Position numbers and translations under genes: made by a program. Of a DNA stretch of 10,956 nt, positions 5,815 through 10,956 are shown in pieces. The notes below the pieces were generated by a model, which saw only the letters and a list, made by a program, of their open reading frames with translations, did no database searches and was not told the DNA's origin. Source of the stretch: Ruminococcaceae bacterium UBA1244 (lineage in GTDB: Bacteria; Bacillota; Clostridia; Oscillospirales; Acutalibacteraceae); assembly GCA_002308635.1 (NCBI GenBank), contig DBWG01000107.1, forward strand, positions 1 to 10,956. Reading direction: 5' to 3'. Each line of letters begins with the position of its first letter. Within the stretch, counting starts at the first letter, position 1.

Positions 5815-6747
5815 ATGGAGATCATAAGAGAACTTGTAAGATCGCAGGAACCTACTGCGACGGCTCTCGGATTTTTTGACGGCGTTCACAGGGGACATCA
5901 GGCTGTCATCAGCGAGTGCGTCAGCTTTGCAAAGCTGCACCAGCTTGTTCCGGCAGTCTTTACGCTGCAGCAAAGTCCGAGAACTGTGCTTCTTGGCGAA
6001 AAGCCAAATGCGATCATAACTCAGGATGAAAAAATGAATATGTTCCGCTCGCTTGGAGTTGAGAGGGTCTATCTCATAGACTTCCGTACAATAAGGCACA
6101 TTACGGCGGAGGATTTTGTGAGGGATATCCTTATCGGTACCTTTCATGCCGAACATACAGGCTGCGGGTTTAACTACCATTTTGGCAGCGGCGCTATCGG
6201 AAACGGCGAAATGCTTTCCGCTCTTGCGGCAAAGCACGGCATTTCCGAAACTACCCATCCGCGCCTTTGCTATGGAGGACTTCCGATAAGCTCCACACGC
6301 ATCAGAAAGTGCGTTGCAGAAGGCGATGTTGTTTCTGCCGGAGAAATGCTCGGCAGGACTTACGGATTTTACCGTCCCGTTGAAAAGGGTCAGCAGCTTG
6401 GAAGAAAGATCGGATTTCCGACAATAAACCAGACTCTGCCGGATGAGCTTGTTGTGCCAAAAATGGGAGCTTATGCTTCTGTGGTCACCTGCGGCGGGGA
6501 AAAGCATGTTGCGGTCACAAATATCGGTGTCAGACCTACTGTCAGCAGTGAAAACAGAGTTACCGTTGAGACATGGGCGCCTGACTGCAGGATAGATATT
6601 CCCTATGGAGAGTATGCAGATGTGAGATTGTTTGATTTTCTGCGTCCGGAAAGAAAATTTGATTCGCTTGAAGCTCTCAGAGATGCGGTGATGAAGGATG
6701 CTCACGCTGCCGAAAAGCTGCTGTGTGAAAGATACGGGTTTTCTTGA
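5815..6747 (+). CDS. ribF: Bifunctional riboflavin kinase / FAD synthetase RibF
   Basis: RibF phosphorylates riboflavin to FMN and then adenylates FMN to FAD, the only route to these cofactors in most bacteria. The 310-aa length is typical. The N-terminal nucleotidyltransferase domain shows GFFDGVHRGHQ (19-29, the HIGH-like ATP site), FNYHFGSGAIGN (119-130) and ISSTRIR (158-164). The C-terminal kinase domain shows GRKIGFPTIN (196-205), NIGVRPTV, a VETWAPDCRIDIPYGEYADV segment with the conserved catalytic-type Glu, and LRPERKFDSLEAL. All key motifs are intact. The ATG at 5815 is preceded by AAGGAG (5797-5802) at a rather long 12 nt. It is unusually far from truB, and a membrane protein gene follows after 30 bp. 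Confidence 0.97.
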   Translation: MEIIRELVRSQEPTATALGFFDGVHRGHQAVISECVSFAKLHQLVPAVFTLQQSPRTVLLGEKPNAIITQDEKMNMFRSLGVERVYLIDFRTIRHITAEDFVRDILIGTFHAEHTGCGFNYHFGSGAIGNGEMLSALAAKHGISETTHPRLCYGGLPISSTRIRKCVAEGDVVSAGEMLGRTYGFYRPVEKGQQLGRKIGFPTINQTLPDELVVPKMGAYASVVTCGGEKHVAVTNIGVRPTVSSENRVTVETWAPDCRIDIPYGEYADVRLFDFLRPERKFDSLEALRDAVMKDAHAAEKLLCERYGFS

Positions 6748-6777
6748 ACGACTGTTTCTCAGAATGGAGGAAAAAAT

Positions 6778-7635
6778 ATGGTGTTTGCATTTTTGCCGAC
6801 AGCAGTACTGATGGTGGTGTCGCTGATCCTTATTTTTGCAGGAGGACTTGTGGCGGCAATAGAACCGTATTCAATGTGGCTGTTGTCGGCTGTGATGATA
6901 GCTATCGGCGCAGCGTGTGTTATGATCTCTATTAAAGCGTCCGGCAGGCTTTACAAAAACAGTATGCTGATGTGCAGCGAGAATTTTGACAAGTGGTACA
7001 CTGCCCAAAGAAAAATAGCGGTATCGAGTTTCGGCGGATATAAAATATCCGTGCTTCTGAACACCATCTATGGAATGTGCATCCACGAAAGATTTGAAAA
7101 GGCTTCAATGATCCTTGCGGAAACAAAGCCGCTTGTGCAGGCCAGCGGCAACGCCTATTACAAATACTGCTATCTGATGCAGCTTATTTCTGTAAAAGAA
7201 AAAACAGGGGATAACGCATATATAAGCGATCTTTTTTCTGAAGCGTTCCAGAACCTTGAGCTTGCAAAGATACCAAAGTCCGATAAAAAGAGTGCCCATA
7301 TCCTGAGATATAAATGTTCAAGACTTGAATATGAGTTTTACCGCAGTGATCCTCAAAAATTGAATTCTGAACTGAGAATTCTGACAAAACAGTTTAATGA
7401 AGCCGCTAAGGAGTGCGTTTCTTTAATAGACGGATTGGCAGGAGATATAGGCTATGAAATGCTTGCATATTCCTGCAATATCGCCGTTTCTGACCTTATG
7501 CTTGACAAAAAAGACGAGGCTGAAATGATATTGAGAAACATCGCTTCATGCAAATGTGATTTTCCGCTTGTGAACAGGGCGAGAAAATATATCCTGACAA
7601 AAGATATTTTAGTGCTGTTTTCAGCAGTTCCGTAA
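6778..7635 (+). CDS. Membrane-anchored protein of unknown function with a helical cytoplasmic domain
   Basis: I do not recognise this 285-aa protein. Residues 5-27 and 33-53 are two hydrophobic helices joined by a very short turn (AAIEPYS), a hairpin anchor. By the positive-inside rule the Lys/Arg-rich segment after residue 53 should be cytoplasmic. The remaining 230 residues are mostly alpha-helical with spaced Tyr/Leu/Ala and Cys residues, in a pattern compatible with TPR-like helical repeats (for example around 98-165 and 195-260). No catalytic motif is visible. GGAGG at 6766-6770 stands 7 nt before the ATG. The gene lies 30 bp after ribF and directly before a strong terminator, so it is very probably co-transcribed with ribF. 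It could be a scaffold or a lineage-specific envelope protein; this is inference only. Confidence 0.85.
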   Translation: MVFAFLPTAVLMVVSLILIFAGGLVAAIEPYSMWLLSAVMIAIGAACVMISIKASGRLYKNSMLMCSENFDKWYTAQRKIAVSSFGGYKISVLLNTIYGMCIHERFEKASMILAETKPLVQASGNAYYKYCYLMQLISVKEKTGDNAYISDLFSEAFQNLELAKIPKSDKKSAHILRYKCSRLEYEFYRSDPQKLNSELRILTKQFNEAAKECVSLIDGLAGDIGYEMLAYSCNIAVSDLMLDKKDEAEMILRNIASCKCDFPLVNRARKYILTKDILVLFSAVP

Positions 7636-7637
7636 AG

Positions 7638-7683
7638 ATTATCCGCTGCCGATTTGAGACCGGCAGCGGATAATTGGTTTTTT
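7638..7683 (+). terminator. Strong rho-independent terminator after the ribF operon
   Basis: A perfect 14-bp stem, ATTATCCGCTGCCG (7638-7651) with its complement at 7661-7674, a 9-nt loop, then TGG and six Ts (7678-7683). It begins 3 bp after the stop codon and separates ribF and its neighbour from rny. Confidence 0.93.
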
Positions 7684-7704
7684 GCGGTAAATTGCATAAA
7701 AATC

Positions 7705-7732
7705 TTGACAATATGGTGCAGTTTAGTATAAA
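7705..7732 (+). promoter_or_regulatory. SigA-type promoter of rny
   Basis: A perfect TTGACA (7705-7710), a 16-nt spacer, and TATAAA (7727-7732). Predicted start of transcription is about 7739, which leaves an untranslated leader of about 340 nt before rny at 8082. TTTAG precedes the -10, as it also does in the two promoters near 9800-9950. Confidence 0.82.
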
Positions 7733-7739
7733 ATATACG

Positions 7740-7787
7740 ATAGGTAAAAGTGTATCGGTATTTTGCCTATGGATACGGTTTCGTACC
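7740..7787 (+). promoter_or_regulatory. 5'-terminal stem-loops of the rny leader
   Basis: Positions 7740-7749 pair with 7761-7770 (10 bp including one G-U, 11-nt loop). This stem would start at or within a nucleotide or two of the predicted transcript start. A second hairpin follows at once: GG-TACG (7771-7777, with a bulged A) with CGTA-CC (7782-7787) around GTTT. 5'-terminal stems commonly stabilise Firmicutes mRNAs, because 5'-end-dependent nucleases need single-stranded ends. Confidence 0.5.
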
Positions 7788-7881
7788 TCATTCACTGTTT
7801 TCATCTCAATGATGCTGTAGAGGTTTTTATATTTATTTTTTGTATCATTCTGTTAAGACGAAGTTCTTTTAATATTATTTT

Positions 7882-7904
7882 GACCGTGAAAACTGTTTTC
7901 GGTC
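7882..7904 (+). promoter_or_regulatory. Hairpin in the rny leader, possible attenuator
   Basis: GACCG (7882-7886) pairs with CGGTC (7900-7904). GAAA (7888-7891) extends the stem with TTTT (7896-7899) past a bulged T, leaving an ACTG-type 4-nt loop region. TTTGTATT follows. The T-tract is broken, so it would be at most a weak terminator about 165 nt into the transcript. Confidence 0.35.
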
Positions 7905-8063
7905 TTTGTATTACTGAATTTGTATTTTTGCCGGATACGGCTGTGGAGGTTAATGGACTGGGTAAAAAAAGAATAAAAAAATTATACAACGGCATCTTGG
8001 GCTGATGGATAGATTTTATCGGTATGTGAAAAATCATGATCGGAAAGATCAAAAAATCAAATC

Positions 8064-8070
8064 AGGAGGT
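8064..8070 (+). promoter_or_regulatory. Ribosome binding site of rny
   Basis: AGGAGGT at 8064-8070 precedes the rny ATG (8082) by 11 nt, a longer than average spacing. No in-frame start codon lies closer to it. Confidence 0.75.
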
Positions 8071-8081
8071 GTCAGTTCATT

Positions 8082-9635
8082 ATGGAACCTGTTATTGCGA
8101 TACTTCTAATTATCGGAGCTGCAATCGTGGCAGGTGTGTGCGGCTTTTTTGTCGGAGTACAGTATCGCAAAAAAGTCGGTGAAAACAAGATCGGTTCTGC
8201 CGAGGAGGAAGCAAAAAGAATTACTGACGAGGCACAAAGAGAGGCTGAGTCGGCCAAAAAGGAAGCGCTTATTGCCGGTAAGGATGAGGCGCACAAGCTT
8301 CTGACGGACGCTGAACATGAGATCTCTGACAGACGTAAGGAGATCCAGCGCCAGGAAAGAAGGATCCAGCAAAAAGAAGAATCTGTTGAGAAAAAACTTG
8401 AGAATCTTGAGAAAAAAGACGAGGCCGCAAACCAGAAGATCGTGGAGGCTGAAAAACAGCTTGAAGAGGCTGAAAGGATCAAACAGGGCGAGCTTGATAT
8501 GCTTGAAAAAATATCCGGCTTTACTCAGGATCAGGCAAAGCAGTATATCCTTAATAATCTTGAAAGCGAACTTACCCATGAAAAAGCTGTCAGGGTAATG
8601 GAATATGAACAGAAAACAAAAGAACAGTGCGAAAAGTCGGCGCGTGAGATCATTTCCCTTGCAATACAGCGTGTGGCAGCCGATCATGTGAGCGAATCTA
8701 CCGTTTCGGTCGTTCCGCTGCCGAGCGATGAGATGAAGGGCAGGATAATCGGCCGTGAAGGCCGCAATATCCGTGCAATAGAAACACTCACCGGCGTTGA
8801 CCTTATTATTGACGATACCCCCGAAGCAATCACACTTTCGTGCTTTGAACCTGTCAAGAGAGAGATCGCAAGAGTTACTCTTGAAAAGCTTATCTCTGAC
8901 GGAAGAATACATCCTGCACGTATTGAAGAAATGTATGAAAAGGCCCGCCGTGAGGTCGAATATATGATAAAGTCCGAAGGCGAAAGGGCTATTATAGAGG
9001 CGGGAGTAAACGGCATCCATCCGGAGCTTGTAAAGCTTCTCGGACGTCTGCATTTCCGTACAAGCTATGGACAGAATGTGCTTGACCATTCGCTTGAGGT
9101 CGCTTATCTTGCCGGTATCATGGCATCTGAACTCGGACTCGACCCCACAATGGCAAGACGTGCGGGTCTCCTGCATGATATCGGAAAGGCTCTTGACCAT
9201 GAGATCGAAGGCTCACATATCGAAATAGGCGTTGACGTTGCCCGCAAATATAAAGAAAGCGAGATCATCGTCCATGCGATCCATGCACATCACGGAGATG
9301 TTGAAGCAAAAACCATTATCGCTTGTCTTGTGCAGGCCGCTGATGCTATCTCTGCTGCAAGACCGGGCGCAAGACGTGAAAACCTCGAAAACTACATAAA
9401 GCGTCTTGAAAAACTTGAAGAGGTCGCTTCATCGTTCAACGGTGTTGAACGCAGTTTCGCTATTCAGGCAGGCCGTGAGATCAGGATAATCGTGAAGCCC
9501 GATGTTGTAAAGGATGACGATATGGTGCTTCTTGCCCGCAATATCTGCAAGAAGATCGAGGAGGATGTTGAATATCCCGGTCAGATCAAAGTAAATATTA
9601 TACGTGAATCCCGTGCGATAGAATACGCAAAATAA
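8082..9635 (+). CDS. rny: Ribonuclease Y (membrane-anchored endoribonuclease)
   Basis: RNase Y starts bulk mRNA decay by endonucleolytic cleavage at the membrane and nucleates the degradosome-like complex in Firmicutes. The 517-aa protein has the full layout: one N-terminal membrane helix (3-26), a long charged coiled coil (about 36-140), a KH RNA-binding domain with GRIIGREGRNIR (220-231) and the following TGVDLIIDDTPEAI, and an HD catalytic domain with VLDHSLEVAYLAG (333-345), LLHDIGKALDHE (363-374), HAIHAHHGD (398-406) and QAADAISAARPGARRE (418-433). The metal-ligand candidates His336, His365, Asp366 and Asp421 are present. It has its own promoter, a long leader and a terminator, so it is monocistronic. 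Length and motifs are those of a complete enzyme. Confidence 0.98.
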   Translation: MEPVIAILLIIGAAIVAGVCGFFVGVQYRKKVGENKIGSAEEEAKRITDEAQREAESAKKEALIAGKDEAHKLLTDAEHEISDRRKEIQRQERRIQQKEESVEKKLENLEKKDEAANQKIVEAEKQLEEAERIKQGELDMLEKISGFTQDQAKQYILNNLESELTHEKAVRVMEYEQKTKEQCEKSAREIISLAIQRVAADHVSESTVSVVPLPSDEMKGRIIGREGRNIRAIETLTGVDLIIDDTPEAITLSCFEPVKREIARVTLEKLISDGRIHPARIEEMYEKARREVEYMIKSEGERAIIEAGVNGIHPELVKLLGRLHFRTSYGQNVLDHSLEVAYLAGIMASELGLDPTMARRAGLLHDIGKALDHEIEGSHIEIGVDVARKYKESEIIVHAIHAHHGDVEAKTIIACLVQAADAISAARPGARRENLENYIKRLEKLEEVASSFNGVERSFAIQAGREIRIIVKPDVVKDDDMVLLARNICKKIEEDVEYPGQIKVNIIRESRAIEYAK

Positions 9636-9651
9636 CCTGACAAATTTTTTG

Positions 9652-9688
9652 GCACATCCCCCGATGACATCCGGAGGATGTGCTTTTT
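9652..9688 (+). terminator. Rho-independent terminator of rny
   Basis: GCACATCC (9652-9659) pairs with GGATGTGC (9676-9683), then five Ts (9684-9688). Inner CCG/CGG pairing can extend the stem. It lies 17 bp after the rny stop codon. Confidence 0.9.
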
Positions 9689-9797
9689 GCTTTCCTTTGT
9701 TTGGCGGTGATCTGAATTATCATTGGTACTTGTTGAAAATGGGTAAAAAACGATAAAAAAATTCGTGCAAGATTTTTGGGGGTTTTATAAGAAAATG

Positions 9798-9826
9798 TTG
9801 AAAAAAAAATGAAAATTTAGTATAAT
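9798..9826 (+). promoter_or_regulatory. Distal promoter P1 of the zinc-ribbon gene
   Basis: TTGAAA (9798-9803), 17-nt spacer, TATAAT (9821-9826). Predicted start is about 9833, giving a leader near 200 nt. The sequence TTTAG precedes the -10. Confidence 0.78.
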
Positions 9827-9923
9827 ACTTATGTATCACTATCTGGAATAAGTGCATACTGTACGGACCGTTGATTTTAAATATGAACATTTGATAAAAT
9901 ATATAAAAAATTCGATTCAACTA

Positions 9924-9952
9924 TTGAAATTTTATAAAATGTTTAGTATATT
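9924..9952 (+). promoter_or_regulatory. Proximal promoter P2 of the zinc-ribbon gene
   Basis: TTGAAA (9924-9929), 17-nt spacer, TATATT (9947-9952). Predicted start is about 9959, giving a leader of about 70 nt. Again TTTAG precedes the -10. In such AT-rich DNA a chance match is possible, though the spacing is ideal. Confidence 0.6.
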
Positions 9953-10015
9953 ATAAACAGCGATTTATACAAAAATACTTATCATACAATTCAGAGATAG
10001 TCACAATTACATAAA

Positions 10016-10024
10016 AGGCGGTGA
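10016..10024 (+). promoter_or_regulatory. Ribosome binding site of the zinc-ribbon gene
   Basis: AGGCGGTGA at 10016-10024 matches the extended anti-Shine-Dalgarno complement AGGAGGTGA at all but one base. It supports the ATG at 10031. Confidence 0.7.
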
Positions 10025-10030
10025 TATACA

Positions 10031-10956
10031 ATGCAGTGTAAAAAGTGCGGCAGTGAGTGGAAAACCAATGCCCGTGCCAGCCTTATCATACGGTGTCCTT
10101 TCTGCGGTGCGGAACTTGAGGAAGAAAAAGAAGATAAGCTTACGTTCCAGGATGCAAAGGAGGCTTTGCGGTATATCGTTAAGACTTATGGGGTCGATGT
10201 AATCATAGACGGTATTCAGTTGAGAGCGCTGCTTGATGAGTTTATCCCTGATCTTAAACAGGAGAGAAAGGTCTTTCTTGATGCTTATGAGCAGGGAATG
10301 TGCAACGCACTTTATCTGGCCCATGATGAATCCGAGATCGATAAGTGTATCGCAATACTTCAGTCGATAAAGGTCCTGACGACTGACGCCTGTATGGCAG
10401 AAAAATGGGCAAGCTATGTTGTAGAGTGCTTCGTTTATGCACTTGACTGGAGTGTGCCGATGTTCGGCATAACACCAAATATCCATATGCATCAGATGCC
10501 TGAGAATGTTCGTGAAAATGTTCCGAACAGGAGACTTATCGGTTCCGGCGTTGCTGATGTTGAGCCTGAACCAAATAATACGCATTTCGGATATGGCAAT
10601 GAGCCTGAACCCGAACCGGAAAGCGATCTCCATTCTACTGTATTTGATTTCTTTGGCGGCAGCGGCGAAGACCAGAAGGAAGAAACCGGCAAGCCGGAAG
10701 AAACTGGTTCTGATGCCGCTAAGGATGTAAAAGATACTGAGACTGAAAAGCAGGAAGCTCCTTCAATACAGGAGACCCCCGCTGAACCTGAGACGGATGC
10801 TGTTCAGGTATCGGATGACAAGCCTGAAAAACCGGATGAAGAAGAAAAGCCGGAGGAAAAAGCTGAGGAGAAACCGGAAGAAAAGCCGGAAGAGAAACCG
10901 CAGCGTCCGATATTCGACTTCACAGGTGAAACAGAGGACGAGAAGTCCGAAGAGAA
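10031..10956 (+). CDS. Zinc-ribbon protein with helical domain and acidic Pro/Glu-rich tail (runs off the right edge)
   Basis: The frame from the ATG at 10031 stays open to the window end (308 codons) and I do not recognise the gene. Residues 3-25 form a zinc ribbon: C3-x2-C6 and C22-x2-C25 (MQCKKCGSEW, RCPFCGAEL). Residues about 38-145 are helical. The order TYGVDVIIDG, LRALLDEFIPDL and ERKVFLDAYEQGM, ending in ALDW, recalls a helical module I remember from other Firmicutes multidomain proteins, a recollection that needs a profile search. From about residue 180 the chain is acidic, low-complexity and probably disordered. It contains TVFDFFGGSGED near 200, repeated EEKPEEK units, and PIFDFTGETEDE near 295. 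The codon pattern is like that of its neighbours. Two promoters and an AGGCGGTGA site support expression. The missing C-terminus may hold more motifs or a domain. Confidence 0.86.
   Translation, partial: MQCKKCGSEWKTNARASLIIRCPFCGAELEEEKEDKLTFQDAKEALRYIVKTYGVDVIIDGIQLRALLDEFIPDLKQERKVFLDAYEQGMCNALYLAHDESEIDKCIAILQSIKVLTTDACMAEKWASYVVECFVYALDWSVPMFGITPNIHMHQMPENVRENVPNRRLIGSGVADVEPEPNNTHFGYGNEPEPEPESDLHSTVFDFFGGSGEDQKEETGKPEETGSDAAKDVKDTETEKQEAPSIQETPAEPETDAVQVSDDKPEKPDEEEKPEEKAEEKPEEKPEEKPQRPIFDFTGETEDEKSEE
10842..10900 (+). repeat. Imperfect repeats encoding EEKPEEK units
   Basis: Purine-rich imperfect repeats of about 12-15 bp (units like GAGAAACCGGAA and GAAAAGCCGGAA) encode consecutive Glu-Glu-Lys-Pro blocks in the zinc-ribbon protein. 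Codons differ between units (CCG fixed, GAA/GAG and AAA/AAG mixed), so the array is not a very recent expansion. Confidence 0.65.

Larger units (their letters stand above)
7636..8081 (+). other. 446-bp non-coding region: terminator, rny promoter and structured rny leader
   Basis: After the terminator and promoter, the leader (about 7739-8081) holds several dyads: a stem-loop at its very 5' end (7740-7770), a second hairpin with a GTTT loop (7771-7787), GACCG/CGGTC with a bulge (7882-7904) followed by TTTGTATT, a GCCG-GATA-CGGC hairpin (7930-7941), and TGATC-GGAAA-GATCA (8037-8051). A 7-codon ORF at 7953-7976 (MDWVKKE) follows a GGAGG that is only 3 nt away. I do not recognise a known riboswitch class. 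A possible 80-aa reading frame here was rejected. Confidence 0.65.
9636..10030 (+). other. 395-bp non-coding region between rny and the zinc-ribbon gene
   Basis: The region contains the rny terminator, then very AT-rich DNA with two consensus promoters (9798-9826 and 9924-9952). A stretch at 9740-9763 (TGGGT, A-tract, GAT, A-tract, TT) resembles 7959-7983 in the rny leader. No gene was seen. Confidence 0.7.

Noticed and set aside
5629..6705. Long open frame of 358 codons on the minus strand opposite ribF
   Set aside because: It is the mirror of a clearly conserved ribF frame, has no family-like motif, and no Shine-Dalgarno or promoter was seen.
7763..8005. Possible 80-aa protein in the rny leader
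   Set aside because: It needs a TTG start (or ATG at 7769) without any Shine-Dalgarno, both codons lie in the 5'-terminal hairpins, and the hydrophobic/Phe-Ile-rich composition follows from AT-rich non-coding DNA.
8106..9200. Long open frame of 364 codons on the minus strand opposite rny
   Set aside because: It lies entirely inside rny with its intact domains; the Phe/Leu/Cys-rich product is a by-product of the coiled-coil coding sequence.
10007..10633. 208-codon minus-strand frame opposite the zinc-ribbon gene
   Set aside because: The plus-strand frame has zinc-ribbon motifs, promoters and a ribosome binding site; the minus-strand product has none and no recognisable domain.
10842..10900. 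CRISPR-like or other DNA repeat array
   Set aside because: The repeats are short, imperfect, have no spacers and are in frame within a coding region; they reflect a Glu-Lys-Pro-rich protein tail.

Overview
The window looks like chromosomal DNA of a low-to-moderate GC Gram-positive anaerobe of the class Clostridia. A Ruminococcus-like member of the Oscillospiraceae is the best guess, inferred from gene content, AT-rich intergenic regions with consensus SigA-type promoters, strong Shine-Dalgarno sites and frequent ATA/AGA/AGG codons. No rRNA, tRNA, CRISPR array, transposase or phage gene was seen. Most of the window is housekeeping and lies on the plus strand.

Layout: (1) 1-248, minus strand, the first 82 codons of secA, read out of the window from its own promoter. 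(2) 505-3300, an operon facing away from secA: an unrecognised 165-aa protein, then rbfA, nrnA and truB. rbfA/nrnA and nrnA/truB each overlap by 4 bp (ATGA), and a rho-independent terminator follows truB. (3) 3301-5814, a block that separates truB from ribF, which are often close neighbours in Firmicutes. It holds a 356-bp non-coding stretch with dyads and a tandem 12-mer, a strong promoter, a stand-alone 2-hydroxyacyl-CoA dehydratase/activase-related protein, and a polyprenyl-phosphate hexose-1-phosphate transferase. An 11-bp sequence occurs in inverted orientation on both sides of the block. (4) 5815-7635, ribF (FAD synthesis) and a two-helix membrane protein of unknown function, closed by a 14-bp-stem terminator. 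(5) 7636-9688, rny (RNase Y) as a single gene with its own promoter, a leader of about 340 nt that begins with a stem-loop, and a terminator. (6) 9689-10956, tandem promoters and the start of a zinc-ribbon protein with an acidic Pro/Glu-rich tail that runs off the right edge.

How the genes work together: rbfA (30S maturation), truB (tRNA psi55), nrnA (nanoRNA/pAp turnover) and rny (mRNA decay initiation) form an RNA-metabolism neighbourhood. ribF supplies FMN/FAD and secA drives protein export. The two genes inside the truB-ribF gap have no obvious link to these pathways. I see no convincing new multi-gene system. The most interesting items are the truB-ribF insert and its flanking inverted repeat, the structured rny leader, and the zinc-ribbon protein with repeated FDF-type motifs.
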